In this document: positions 1 through 12,800 of the stretch, piece by piece
How the letters are laid out: each line of letters begins with the position of its first letter
Position numbering within the stretch: the first letter of the stretch is position 1
Origin: Branchiostoma floridae
Lineage: Eukaryota; Chordata; Leptocardii; Amphioxiformes; Branchiostomatidae
Direction of reading: 5' to 3'
Assembly: GCF_000003815.2 (NCBI RefSeq)
Contig: NC_049983.1
Coordinates: 8,804,823-8,845,744, forward strand
Length of the DNA: 40,922 nucleotides
Made by a program: the position numbers and the translations under genes
The notes under the pieces: generated by a model
What the model saw: only the letters and a program-made list of their open reading frames with translations
What the model was told of the DNA's origin: nothing
Database searches by the model: none

Positions 1-2775
1 CACAAGGTGGGACCCAATAACCGACCATCCAAGTTGTTGCCAAGGTATGACCAAGGGATGACCAATGTATGACCAGGGTATGGCCAAGGTATGGCCAAAG
101 TATGGCCAAGGTATGACCAAGGTATGACCAAGGTATGACCAAGGTATGGCCAAGGTATGGCCAAGGTATGACCAAGGTATGGCCAAGGTATGACAAAGGT
201 ATGACCAAGGTATGACCAAGGTATGGCCAAGGTATGGCCAAGGTATGGCCAAGCCATTGCCAAGCCATGACCAAGGTATGGCCAAGTTGCATGAGTATGG
301 CCAACGTATGACCAAGGTATGACCAAGGTAGGTATGACCAAGGTATGGCCAAGGTATGGCCAAGGTATGGCCAAGGTATGACAAACGTATGACCAAGGTA
401 TGACCAAGGTATGACCAAGGTATGGCCAAGGTATGGCCAAGGTATGACAAACGTATTGCCAAGGTATGACCAAGGTATGACCAAGGTATGACCAAGGTAT
501 GGCCAAGGTATGGCCAAGTTATGGCCAAGGTATGGCCAAGGTATGACCAAGGTATGACCAAGGTTTGGCCAAGTTGCATGAATATGGCCAAGGTATGACC
601 AAGGTATGACCAAGGTATGACCAAGGTATGACCAAGGTATGGCCAAGGTATGGCCAAGGTATGGCCAAGGTATGACCAAGGTATGACCAAGGTATGGCCA
701 AGGTATGGCCAAGGTATGGCCAAAGTATGACCAAGGTATGACCAAGGTATGACCAAGGTATGGCCAAGGTATGGCCAAGGTATGGCCAAGTCATGACCAA
801 GGTATGACCAAGTCATGGCCAAGGTATGGCCAAGGTATGGCCAAGGTATGACCAAGGTATGACCAAGGTATGACCAAGGTATGGCCAAGGTATGGCCAAG
901 GTATGGCCAAAGTATGACCAAGGTATGACCAAGGTATGACCAAGGTATGGCCAAGGTATGGCCAAGGTATGACCAAGGTATGACCAAGGTATGACCAAGG
1001 TATGACCAACGTATGGCCAAGGTATGGCCAAGTCATGACCAAGGTATGACCAAGTCATGACCAAGGGATGGCCAAGGTATGGCCAAGGTATGACCAAGCC
1101 ATGACCAAGGTATGACCAAGGTATGTCCAAGGTACTTCCATATGGTCAACGAGTGATCAACGAAGTATCAACGAATGATCAACATATGACCAACCTATGA
1201 TCGACCTATGACCAAGGTATGACCAAGNNNNNNNNNNNNNNNNNNNNNNNNNNNNNNNNNNNNNNNNNNNNNNNNNNNNNNNNNNNNNNNNNNNNNNNNN
1301 NNNNNNNNNNNNNNNNNNNNNNNNNNNNNNNNNNNNNNNNNNNNNNNNNNNNNNNNNNNNNNNNNNNNNNNNNNNNNNNNNNNNNNNNNNNNNNNNNNNN
1401 NNNNNNNNNNNNNNNNNNNNNNNNNNNNNNNNNNNNNNNNNNNNNNNNNNNNNNNNNNNNNNNNNNNNNNNNNNNNNNNNNNNNNNNNNNNNNNNNNNNN
1501 NNNNNNNNNNNNNNNNNNNNNNNNNNNNNNNNNNNNNNNNNNNNNNNNNNNNNNNNNNNNNNNNNNNNNNNNNNNNNNNNNNNNNNNNNNNNNNNNNNNN
1601 NNNNNNNNNNNNNNNAAGGTATTACCAAGGTATGGCCAAGGTATGACCAAGGTATGACAAACGTATGACCAAGGTATGACCAAGGTATAGCCAAGGTATA
1701 GCCAAGGTGTGGCCAAGGTATGACCAAGGTATGACCAAGGTATGGCCAAGGTATGACCAACGTATGGCCATGGTATGGCCAAGGTATGACCAAGGTATGA
1801 CCAAGGTATGACCAAGGTATGACCAAGGTATGACCTTCGTATGACCAAGGTATGGCCAAGGTATGACCAAGGTATAACCAAGGTATGACCAAGGTATGGC
1901 CAAGGTATGACCAACGTATGGCGAACGTATGGCCAAGGTATGACCAAGGTATGACCAAGGTATGGCCAAGGTATGGCCAAGGTATGACCAAGGTATGACC
2001 AAGGTATGGCCAAGGGATGACCAAGGTATGACGAAGGTATGACCAAGATATGGCCAAGGTATGGCCAAGTTGCATGAGTATGGCCAAGGTATGACCAAGG
2101 TATGACCAAGGTATGACCAAGGTATGACCAAGGTATGGCCAAGGTATGGCCAAGGTATGACCAAGGTATGACCAAGGTATGACCAAGGTATGGCCAAGGT
2201 ATGGCCAAGGTATTGCCAAGGTATGACCAAGGTATGACCAAGGTATGGCCAAAGTATGGCCAAGGTTTTGCCAAGGTATGGCCAATGTATGACCAAGGTA
2301 TGACCAAGGTTTGGCCAAGGTATGGCCAAGGTATGACAAACGTATGGCCAAGGTATGACCAAGGTATGACCAAGGTATGGCCAAGGTATGGCCAAGGTAT
2401 GGCCAAGTTGCATGAATATGGCCAAGGTATGACCAAGGTATGACCAAGGTATGACCAAGGTATGACCAAGGTATGACCAAGGTATGACCAAGGTATGACC
2501 AAGGTATGACCTTGGTATGACCAAGGTATGGCCAAGGTATAACCAAGGTATGACCAAGGTATGACCAAGGTATGACCAAGGTATGGCCAACGTATGGCCA
2601 AGGTATGACCAAGGTATGACCAAGGTATGACCTTGTTATGACCAAGGTATGGCCAAGGTATGGCCAAGGTATGGCCAAGGTATGACCAAGGTATGACCAA
2701 GGTATGACCAAGGTATGACCAAGGTATGGCCAAGGTATGACCAAGGTATGACCAAGGTATGGCCAAGGTATAGCT
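1..2775. repeat. 12-bp satellite/minisatellite array
   Basis: A tandem array of a 12-base unit, CCAAGGTATGAC alternating with CCAAGGTATGGC, runs from about base 35 to base 2773 with roughly 200 visible copies. A diverged patch lies at 1130-1200 and an assembly gap at 1228-1615. Because the unit is 12 bases and several frames lack stops, long open frames (IPWPYLGHTLV-type repeats) appear on the minus strand; these are not genes. A variant containing GTTGCATGA recurs near 288, 573, 2079 and 2406, and at three places the CCAAGG core is replaced by CCTT-type sequence. The left edge of the array may continue outside the window. Confidence 0.97.
1228..1615. other. assembly gap (388 N) inside the satellite
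   Basis: An unbroken run of N flanked on both sides by the same 12-base repeat. The true array length is therefore unknown. Confidence 0.99.
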
Positions 2776-3298
2776 CTCCACAGCTGTAACTGTTTTGACT
2801 GTTTGTGGGAACTTTATACAAAGGCGTGCGTCTCAGGTATGCATTATGAAGCTGTGTGGTTCTTCTCATTTGGTGTAGTTTGTTTGCATTTGAGACGCTG
2901 ATTTTGCTGTTGATGCGTACAGGATTGTGTTTTACATTTAGCAGTAATGTGTGCGTTAGCTTTTAAGTACGTTTTTGTTATAAGTCGATGTGATATATTC
3001 TGTATGTATGCGATATAAAGACCATGTCACATACCACAGACAACACAACCGACATAAACCATAATTGTTGGGCAGCCCTAGCTGTTTGTAAAAAGCTGAA
3101 CAAAGAAATGGGTAAATCATAATTATATCACAGAGTATGTTACCTACGGTTACTTGTTTCATTTAGGTTTATCTCTTCATATTTCTTCACATCATGCATA
3201 CTTAGATATGGGAGAAAACATGAAAGTTTCACGTACCTTTCTCAGACAACCGAATGTCCGAATGCTTGTGGGTCCAAATGCTCGTGGATCTTCGAGCG
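2776..3298. other. no recognisable feature
   Basis: AT-rich unique-looking sequence after the satellite. Short open frames exist, but none has a recognisable motif or splice-consistent structure. Confidence 0.5.
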
Positions 3299-3930
3299 AA
3301 ATGTGAGCCAATCGTCCTACACAGCCTGACTGAAGAGATGGTACGGAATATGAGCCAATCTTCCTGCAGCGTCCGACTGAAAAGATTGTGCGGACTATGC
3401 GTCAATCTTCCTGACAAGTCTAACAGAAGAGTTCGTGCGGAATGTGAGCCAATCTTCCAGCAGAGTCTGTCTGAGACTGATGAAATTCCTTCTCGCAGAA
3501 GTAATTCCTCCCACTATTCACATAATGCTATGCATTGCGGATATTCTATCTCACGGACAATACGTTACATATTCTTGCCATTCAATTTTTGGACAAAACA
3601 AAATAACAGAAAGACCTGCAAGTGATATAAAGTGTTGTGATCTAAGTTTGGATTACATTGCATGTTAAACTTTATGTTGTCGACTGAGCAAATATTTAAA
3701 CTTACAATACTCAAATACTTGAGATCAATTGACTCTAGTATCTCGCCTCAAGATTGTGACTTGCCAAGCATGATGACCACTGGTTGTGTAAAAGGAATTC
3801 TCCTTCATCCCATATTCTACCAACCTGATGAAACTATTTTTGGATGATAGACATAGTCTAATATCTGAGGCAACAAGTTCTTTTTTATTCCTGTATATAT
3901 ATATTGTATTTCCACACGTTGTATCCTTTA
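3299..3930. repeat. composite repeat, copy 1 (47-bp tandem head plus unique body)
   Basis: The segment begins with about four imperfect copies of a 47-base unit (GTGAGCCAATCTTCCTGCAG-like, ending TGCGGA) at 3299-3487. A body follows (ATTCACATAATGCTATGCAT and onward) that recurs at about 5829, 6150 and 6620. The distal part, 3623-3930, recurs at 6749-6965. Open frames here are short and not conserved between copies, so the element looks non-coding. Confidence 0.75.
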
Positions 3931-4029
3931 CAACTGTCGTGCAATAAGTTCTTCTATATTTTTGATTTGTACTAATTTAATTAATAGGATTCTAAATGTA
4001 CAGCACCTTCAGTAGCCAAATCACTGTCG

Positions 4030-5085
4030 CATTTGTTGAATGTCTAATGAGAATACGGCTGTTTCCCGACAGTATGGAAATTTTCGAATGTTGTTCCAGT
4101 GCATAAAAAAGGTGATAAGCAGACCAAAGAAAACTAGCACTTCTATGCTGTGTGTCCAAAGTGTTTGAACGGATAGTTTATGCCCCACTGTCTGCCTATT
4201 TACATGGCAACAACCTGCCAACCGATCGAAATTCATTGACAGACTTTGTTCATAAGCTGCACAAAGCAGTAGACTAAGGTCTCGAAGTACGTGCCGTTTT
4301 CTTGGACATATCAAAAGCTTTCAACATAGTATGGCACGATGGTCCTCTTTTCAAATTAAACCAACTAGGCGTCTCATGTTCACTTCTGCAATTGATACAA
4401 TCTTATCTTTCGTTTCGGAAGGAGCGGGTTGTCGTTAATGGGGCATGCCAATTGACGCAGGTGTCCGACAGGGGTCACTTCTGGGCCCACTCCTTTTTCT
4501 AGTTTTTATTAATGATTTTATGGAAAACTTGCAAACTGATGCCAACCTTTTTGCTGTTGACACGTCTCTTGTGGAAGTAGTTTTGGATCCGCTTGTCTCA
4601 GCAGATAGATTGAACCACGATCTTAGATTGGTGGGTGAATAGTCGGACCAGTGGCTGGTAACTTTTAATCCCCTTTAAACTGAACTCGTGACATTCTCCA
4701 TGAAAAGGATCAAAGTCCATCACCCACCATTAGTGTTGAGAGAGTTGTGCTGAAGGAAGTTGACTCTCGCAAGCATTTGGGCTTACACCTGACACGTGAC
4801 TTGTCCTTGTCATATCATGTTTCTACCTTGATTACCATATTAAGTTGATTTAAGTTTTTTTTAAATGACGAATGGTATTGCACCACAGTACTTACAGCAA
4901 CATACTGTCCCATGCAACCTTCGTGCAAACCAAAACTTCACTTCCATTGCTCGCAAAACTATAAAATATTTTTAAAAATCCTTCCTACCCTCAACTGTTC
5001 ATTTGTGGAATGAATTGCCTGCAAATGTTAAAGTCCCCCCCCCCCATATTTTCAAAATGGAGCTGGACTCACTCTAAACAAGATT
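4030..5085 (+). pseudogene. dead non-LTR retrotransposon (LINE) reverse transcriptase fragment
   Basis: Translating across several frames gives, in order, the LINE ORF2 landmarks VVPVHKKGDK (about 4088), FLDISKAFN..WHDG (about 4298), AGVRQGSLLGPLLF..INDF (about 4456), a catalytic box reading FAVD where FADD is expected (about 4548), QWLVTFNP (about 4650) and the C-terminal LPSTVHLWNELPANV region (about 4985). Frame changes and stops separate the blocks and the 5' part is absent, so it is an inactive truncated copy. The motif set fits the CR1/jockey-like group of LINEs; the exact family is not determined. Confidence 0.88.
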
Positions 5086-5700
5086 AAGCCAAAGACGTTC
5101 TCTGTTATTACCTGTCTCCAACATTATAGACCTAAAGCAATTTAACGACAGTGCATTATGTTCTTTATTGTTAACAGGATCAACATCTCTTCCACACTTA
5201 CAAAACTGTAATATCTTTGATATTGTCCATACTTATATCCATTGCACAGGTAGATTCTCCTAATTGATTCAGCACCAACTCGTCTTGTCTAAACTTACCT
5301 TTCTGTCATCCATTTTGTATCTATCTATGTTTAATACTCTTGTTTTATGCTTATTTTTTTGGGTAGAATGCTTCATATAAGCAAATTGTGCTTTCTGCCT
5401 AATACTCACAAAATATATGTGAATGAAAAATGTTTTGTTCACAGAAACACCACGTGTGAACAATTAAGGATGCCGGGGTCGAAAATTCTGACCACTCTAT
5501 ACTCTGCACGATTTGATTCTATACACATGGAGCTACTATTCTATATATGTTGATTTTTTTTTATATAGATTTAGCTCTTGATTTAGCTTTACATAATGCA
5601 AAAGTACTTAATAGATGAGGGAGAAATCATGAAAGTTTTACATACCTTTCTCAGACAGCCAGAACCCCTTCTTCTCTGTCCAAATTCTTGTGGCTCTTCG
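5086..5700. other. no recognisable feature
   Basis: AT-rich sequence between the LINE remnant and the next composite repeat copy. No motif, splice-consistent exon or RNA gene was seen. Confidence 0.4.
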
Positions 5701-5704
5701 AGCA

Positions 5705-6310
5705 AAATGTGAGCCAATCTTTCTGCAGAGACTGAATGAAGATGTCGTGCGGACTATGCGTCAATCTTCCTGACAAGTCTGACTGAAGAGGTAGTACGGA
5801 ATGTGAGCCATGCCAATCAATGAAATTCCTTCTCGCAGTAGTAATTCCGCCCACTATTCACATAATGCTATGCATTGCGGATATTCTATCTCGCGGACAG
5901 AACGTTACATATTCTCGCCATTCGATGTTTGGACAAAACAAAATGACAGAAGATTTTTAGAGATTTACTGCGAGTATAGCAACTTTCTGCGTACTGGAGC
6001 AGTCGTATTACGGTGTGTCTCATAGAAAAGGATAAAATGAATAACATTAGATGGTGGGGAAGATGAGCAGTAAGGTGATTTCACTTCGAGAAGAGTTCGT
6101 GCGGAATGTTAGCCAATCTTCCTACAGAGTCTGTCTGAGACTGATGAAATTCCTTCTCGCAGTAGTAATTCCGCCCACTATTCACATAATGCTATGCATT
6201 GTGTACTTTCAAAATAGCGGAAAGTAGGTTCTATGTTCTCGACATTCAATTTTTTTGCAAACAATTGAACATAAAGACCTGCAAGTGATATTAGGTGTTC
6301 TGATCAAAAT
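5705..6310. repeat. composite repeat, copies 2 and 3
   Basis: Bases 5705-5815 hold about two of the 47-base units, followed by the shared body (5820-5950). A further body copy lies at about 6095-6310. The spacer 5953-6098 recurs as 6421-6565, which indicates a tandem duplication with a period near 468 bases. Confidence 0.75.
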
Positions 6311-6420
6311 CAACTGCCAAAACATCAAGCATCTCTCTCCAGCTTTGGTCACACGCTAAATAGAAAATTAACCCTCAGGCTCAATGTTTAATCAAAATGT
6401 CTTGAATTGCTGAAATATGT

Positions 6421-6965
6421 GATTTTGTAGAGATTTACTGCAAGTATAGCACTTTTCTGAGTACTGGAACATTTCTATGACGGTGTGAAGGAGAAAAGAA
6501 TAAAATGAATAACATTAGATGGGGAAGATGAGCAGAAAGGTAATTCCACTTCGAGAAGAGATGGTGACGTGAAGAATGTAAGCCAATCTTCCTACAGAGT
6601 CTGACTGAGACTGATGAATTTCCTTCTCGCAGTCGTAATTCTGCCCACTATTCAGATAATGTTATGCATAGTGTAGCTTGTATCTAGCGGGCAGTACGTT
6701 ACATGTTCTCGCCATTCATTTTTTGGCAAACAATTGAACATAAAGACCTGCAAGTGATATAACGTTAGTGATCTAAGATTGGCATACATTGTTAAACTTT
6801 ATGTTATCAACTAAGCAAATATTTAACATTACAATATCCAGATACTTGACTGTAGTATGTCGCCTAAAGATTATAACTTGCCACAATTATAAACATAGTT
6901 TAATATCTGAGGCAACACGTTCTTTTTCATTCTTGTACATATTTTCTATTTGTACAGTTTGTTAA
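6421..6965. repeat. composite repeat, copy 4
   Basis: The spacer (6421-6560), body (6600-6745) and distal part (6749-6965) match the earlier copies. The distal part aligns with 3623-3930, including ATATCTGAGGCAACA. It is diverged and non-coding. Confidence 0.72.
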
Positions 6966-7481
6966 ATAAAACTAGAGTTGCTGAGAAAGAAACATTTCTA
7001 TGTCCTAGACCTGCCAGAGAATATTTTGGTCGATCAAAGGCAAAACGTTTTCTCTACTCAACTGTTCTCTTGTTCTCTGGTAAATGAAACTATATTCATG
7101 ATATTTGTGATTCTGTTTGACCAGTTAAAAGATATAGTTTTTATCCGCTCTCCGACTATTACAAATATTTTAAGGATGGACACTTTTTTAATATAAGGGC
7201 AACTTTCAATGCTAAATGGAAGTACTTTGAATTGCAAAAAGAAGTGTTTCAGCATTATCTCTATTGCGAGTCAAATATCGTTTGGAATACATGTACATTT
7301 TGCACACCGGACTGTCAACAATAAAACAATGCATAATATTATCTGCTGGATAGGATGGACGTCGGAAAGATGATTTCACTGCAAGAAAGAATTTCATCAG
7401 ACGCTTCTTCAAGAGATTGGCGAACATTCGATGAGAACGAACCGAGACATATTGACATACAAAGAGGACAATCATGTTTGT
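6966..7481. other. no recognisable feature
   Basis: AT-rich spacer leading to the TTGG microsatellite. The open frames present carry no recognisable motif. Confidence 0.4.
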
Positions 7482-7670
7482 TTGGTTGGTTGGTTGGTTG
7501 GTTGGTTGGTTGGTTGGTTGGTTGGTTGGTTGGTTGGTTGGTTGGTTGGTTGGTTGGTTGGTTGGTTGGTTGGTTGGTTGGTTGGTTGGTTGGTTGGTTG
7601 GTTGGTTGGTTGGTTGGTTGGTTGGTTGGTTGGTTGGTTGGTTGGTTGGTTGGTTGGTTGGTTGGTTGGT
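7482..7670. repeat. perfect (TTGG)n microsatellite
   Basis: About 47 uninterrupted copies of TTGG over 189 bases. The open frames across it (GWLV repeats on plus, PTNQ repeats on minus) are products of the repeat and not genes. Confidence 0.98.
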
Positions 7671-9700
7671 CCGTTTGTTTGTCCTGCACGACTGGTAAAA
7701 CGTCATTAGTTGTACAAAACAGGGTTTAAAGTTAGTATGTACGTACAAGCTACATGACACTGGACTGCAAGATTTATCAAAATTTAAATCTGCCAGAAGA
7801 TAGCTAAAGATTGCGGATTTTCTAGCGTTAGGATTAGTTAGCGCGTTAGTTAAGGTGAACCTTCCATCAAGAATATCTCGGCAACAAAGTAAAAATCTTT
7901 GATGCGGGTTCTCTACCAAGGGACCTTTCCTAAAGATACCAAGTTTATCCTAAATTTTAATTCAATAGGGAGACAATCTCTCACTCTAGTCTCTTAACTG
8001 CACCCCTCCGCCTATGGTCAGATTTGAACTCTGACCCTGAAGCTTTTCTGCAAGCTGATGGTATAGGGACAAATCACTTAAAAACACATTTACTTCCATT
8101 TCAAACTTCAAGTCTTTATCCCCACTGCAAAGCTGGATTTGTCAGGGTTTTTTTGTTGTTTAATAAGCTCAAGTTCAACTCCAGCATTTTAACGAGCTAC
8201 AGCCAGATGATTGTCATGATGCCAGGATTTCACCCTCTGTCCTAATGGATCAGTCCAGTCTCTCCACTGAATATGGAGGTCAATTACGTATACAAGTCAA
8301 AGCATGCCATAGGTCACAATTTAAGTTTAAAATGATAAAAAAAATCAACAAACAGGTTAAGTGTAGGCACTTCATGCGCATATCCGGAAATGAGGTCCTT
8401 CCCTTATACGGTGATTTCGCCAGGTGGCGCTGTAACTCGGTGTCGTAGCCCCACAGCTCGGGAGTCAATTGTTTTGAAAGAACTTTTATCCAGTTAGTGT
8501 GTCTACATTAAGTGTTGGTTAGATAAAGTTTAGGTTGATCATATGCGAAGAAAGAAAGAATTAAAGAAGAACTACTTTATAGAGGTAATGCTGCTGTGCA
8601 ACCTCCAAAGAAATTTTGCTTCTTCGTGCTTTGTGTTTGCACACCTAGTTAGTTCGTTATGAATCCTTTGCAATGTTTTAATATATTTTGATCTCGACGA
8701 TATTCACGTATCTTTTGTAGATATTTTAAATGGAATTCGTGGGTACTTCAATTGGACTCTCAACACTACATCATAACATTGTATAAACAAGTTTTGTAAC
8801 CGATCGCGATAAGAAATCAACGTATAACTGTTTATTCTCCAAACACGTAATATTTGCCAAAAAGATGAATTGCCACATCATATCCTGCACGGGACTGGTA
8901 CACGTTTACGACAGGTGCTAGCGTTCCCTTGACACGAGCGAAGACGAGTAAATATCACTACGCGTGTGTCACAAATAACAAAGCTAACCAAATGAGAAAT
9001 CATGGAGTCATGATGAGTTATTTTGAGTTGCTCGTAGGAATTAATACCCCCATGTTTGATGGTTACCATTTTATTTTGTTGTGAATCTATATGATACATT
9101 TATGTTTTAATACCTTTATTTTGTTTTCTGATTTATAATTTTCCTAGGGGCTTTCGTAAAAATCAGATATTGTAACTGAAGGGACTAACTTCATATAATA
9201 AATCATAAATGAAAAAAAGTAGTAAGAAGACTTACATAACCGCGAATATGCAACATATTTTATCCCGTTACATGTACACAAGCACAATGACGTTCGCCCT
9301 CTTCCTCTGCAGTTTCCATCCCAGAGAGAAGAAAAGTAAAGCTATGCAGTTTCAAAAAGGTCAAAGAATTTCAAATACGATAAGTACCAACATACAACTC
9401 TCATACCTAGTTTATTGTTTATTGCGGTGTATTGTTTATTTGTCGCAGTGTCATCGCAAAATATAAAGACAGAAAGCTATACATATAGTTGACTTTGCAC
9501 CATAAAAGTCCATTTCGTGACACTGTCACTCAGCTCTATTTATGGAAATTATACACAATCTATATTTGAATTTCAATAGTTAAGTAAGACCTGTGACCTT
9601 TCAACTACTTTCTCATGAAGGGATAGTGGCATGTGACGTTATTAGTCATTCAAACACTATGGTTCCTGTTATTCAAGGCCGCGGAAGCTTCTGTGTACAA
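7671..9700. other. about 2 kb without a supported gene
   Basis: Mostly AT-rich. On the minus strand around 8110-7985 a tRNA-like B-box (AGTTCAAATC) lies downstream of a weak A-box-like stretch, possibly an old SINE, but the match is poor. I see no exon with good splice sites or a domain motif. Confidence 0.4.
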
Positions 9701-9708
9701 TTGGTTCA

Positions 9709-9716
9709 TATTTAAA
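9709..9716 (+). promoter_or_regulatory. candidate TATA-like box of the mosaic gene
   Basis: TATTTAAA lies about 110 bases upstream of the start codon at 9819. A start site near 9740 would give a 5' untranslated leader of about 80 bases. Spacing and sequence are plausible, but nothing else confirms it. Confidence 0.35.
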
Positions 9717-9818
9717 CAAAACCCGCAGATGTGACGACTCTTCCAGTTGTCTGTTATTAGCAGGCACACAGTGCAGACGTGTAGAAAGAGAGAGAAAAAA
9801 TTCCTCACTGGTGTGACG

Positions 9819-9885
9819 ATGGCGCGGATAGCAGCCTTCCTTTTGCTGATTTTCGCCGCCCTTTGGGAGTGCAGCAGCGCACAAG
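9819..9885 (+). CDS. exon 1: signal peptide
   Basis: The ATG at 9819 opens [20 protein letters not shown] followed by AQ, a classic secretory signal: one basic residue, a hydrophobic core, then small residues at a likely cleavage site after about residue 21. The exon ends in phase 1 at AAG|GTGGTA; an alternative donor three bases downstream (GTG|GTAAAA) keeps the phase and adds one residue. The phase fits exon 2. Confidence 0.82.
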
Positions 9886-12800
9886 GTGGTAAAAACATAT
9901 TCCATGATATTTCAATGAAGATAAAAATGTACCATATGGAACTGATATCTTAATTTTGTTCTTCAGATTGGGGTATGTTTTGCATGACCCGAAATTGAGT
10001 TCCCTATTTCTGTACAATAGTAGTGTCTTGTAAGCTCAGTGTTCCCGTGTATGATTGTATGATCTTGTCTGAGAGAGTTTCAGACGGTGGCGTGAAAAAG
10101 AACCCAAAATATTTATCGAGAAGCGTAAGGGGTATCTCACTGGACTGCGGTCAGTTGGTGGCGTCACCGTGTTCCAAGTTCTATTTGTGTTACGCTTGAC
10201 TTTATAATGGGAACATTATGCAAAACGTACAACTAAAAGTATGGCTAGAAAGACACCCAAAGCGTAAAAAATCGTTTTTATCGATGAAACTTGTTGAGCG
10301 GATAGACGCCGCCATACTACCCGTTGGCTGAAAGCATGTTTCAAGTTGAGGTACAAGAAAAAATGCCATACTTCGTCTCGACTGCTTTGCGTTTTACCCC
10401 TTATCCTGTAACGCTTGAATGTTTGAATTCAGATTGTTACTACGGGAATGGAGAGAGCTACAGAGGACCGACATCGCAGACGGTGTCTGGTCTGACGTGC
10501 CAGGCGTGGAACGAGCAGTCTCCCCACCCCCACATCTTCCAGCCCAACCTGTACCCCACCGCCGGGCTGGACGGGAACGCCTGCCGGAACCCGCTCGGCG
10601 TGGACACCAAGCCCTGGTGCTACACCACCGACCCGAGCGTCGAGTTCGAGCTGTGTGACGTGGCCGAATGTGGTAAGTTTGGTCATTTGACGCAATGTAA
10701 GGCTTTGGTCCTAACCGTACCGGTGCCCGTCAGGGATCAGTATAGCCCCATCCGGACTCCGAATAAATTTGTCCCGGTGGACTGCCGAATAACGGGCTAC
10801 GGGTAGATCACGGCGTCTATTTGTTACCTGGTCCCGGGTTCATTCTACGTCCGATTTAGATTCAATCCGGTGCCCGGCTGTACCCAAAATATACTGGGAG
10901 CCAAAAGGTTTCCCACGGGGCCACGTAGGGGCCACGCTCGAAAGTAAAAAAAGGGCCCGTTAACTGCCCGGCAGGGCCGCTTTCTTCAATTGGAACCTAA
11001 GCCTAATTTTGGTTCTGTATTGAAGAATCGCACAACGCTGTAACACTTTCTCAGTCAAGTAAGTGCCTTTCCGTTGACTCAGAGCTACGTAGAACAGCTC
11101 ATGAAGAAATGTGCGTTAAGTGAATGAAGCCACGCGACTCCACATGTTATAAACGCGTACAATTCTAACATATTTCAGTGTCTGAGTGTTACTACGGGAA
11201 CGGAGAGGGCTACAGAGGGGACGCCACGGTGACAGAGTCTGGCCTGACGTGCCAGGCGTGGGACCAGCAGACCCCTCACACCCACATCTTCCGCCCCACC
11301 CTGTACCCCGACTCCGGGCTGGAGCAGAACTACTGCCGGAACCCCCTGGGAGTGGACACCAAGCCGTGGTGCTACACCACCGATCCCGCCACGGAATTTG
11401 AGACCTGCGCCGTGAATGCCTGTCGTGAGTGCAAATTTAGTTCTTTATATATATATCTCATTTCAAGAGAAACGGCAAACCTTTAGCGACTATTGACTTT
11501 TATAAGTATTACAAACGAGTTTTATTGATTGATAAGTATATTTTGCAAGTTTTGTGTGTTTTGTATATCATACCTTTGCATCATATGCAGTGCAAATCCA
11601 ATCGTTTTAGTCATAGAGGACTCTGTATTTCTTAAGTGATACATTGTCGAGGTTGCGGTACAATCCCTTAATAGTGAGATAAACATATCCGTACGCGTTT
11701 ATTTTCTTTGAACAACGCGACAGTACAGTACGTTTCTGAAGTAAAAAAACAATATATATGGAGGCGCTTTCAACATCATTTTGCAGTGTCCAAATGATAC
11801 AACGTACACGGTTGGCTCTTTCCAGTCACTGGTCATGGTCTAGTGACATAGGAGAGAAGAATTGCGCCTGTAATGTTCTGTTGAGAAAGAAAATGTCTGT
11901 GAGCTAATATTTTACCCGATCTTTTTCCATAGCGACAACACCCGCTCCTCCAACTACTACCGGTGAGTGGCTGTTTACTTACTGATCATATCTAGCTTTA
12001 AAAAAACATGACGTATCCCAATGATTTCTTGATTCGACTTTTCTCTTTAGAATTGCAACAAGATTATCATTAAACTTTGCAACAGCATCATCTGTAAACT
12101 TTGCTACCAAATTATCAGTAAACTTTGCAGCAGGAATATCAGTATGTCTCGGTTTATTTCATTACACCAACAATTACAATACAATTAAGATGTAGTGAGT
12201 GAATATCATTTTGCAGTAACCTTTGCCACGGAATTATCAGTAAACCTCAGAAAATTTCACGGATCTGTTACTTTTCTCCGCTTATATAGAGAAGATCGTC
12301 TTTTAGAATCTGAAATGATGCCACGATGATATGAATCATGGCTTGATTCATGTACCTTTTCGTGGATGTACCAAGATAAAAGCCTGAGAAGTTTTATAAA
12401 ACAAGCAAAAATACCAATACCTGTCTGTAATTGTTTCAAACTACTGTCTTACACATCCCAATTCAAACCTTCAGTTCCATGCGTTCCTATGTCTCTAATT
12501 CCCACCCGTCTGTCCTCTCCACAGACCCCAATGTTCCTGTGGGGTGCCCCTCCTCCTGGTCCACCGGCCCCAACTCGTGCTTCCTGGTGGTGCAGAACTA
12601 CGTCACGTGGCAGCAGGCGAGTGACGACTGCGTCAGCAAGGGCGGGCATCTGGCTACCATCGGCACGTATGACGATGAGGTAAGTTGAAAGAAATCTTCT
12701 TGAGGAGTTCCCACTTAGGCCAAGGTCCCAATTCCCAACTTGGGCCCGGTCGGATAGCTTCCAAAAACGCAAAATATGACAGGAAAGGCAACAAAACATA

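Noticed and set aside
1-2775. CRISPR-like array
   Set aside because: Units are contiguous 12-mers without spacers, and the window is eukaryotic.
519-2781. Long minus-strand open frames with IPWPYLGHTLV repeats
   Set aside because: They are translations of a 12-base satellite that lacks stops in several frames; one runs through N bases. No independent coding signal.
7212-7919. 235-codon minus-strand frame with PTNQ repeats and plus-strand GWLV frames
   Set aside because: Produced by the (TTGG)n microsatellite; the flanks show no domain or splice structure.
7985-8110. tRNA-derived SINE on the minus strand
   Set aside because: Only a B-box-like AGTTCAAATC is convincing; the A-box and the SINE body are not recognisable, so it is not listed as an element.
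12051-12143. Possible extra exon encoding NFATxxSV repeats after an acceptor-like TTCTCTTTAG
   Set aside because: Entering in the required phase 1 gives a stop within eight codons, and no suitable donor was found.
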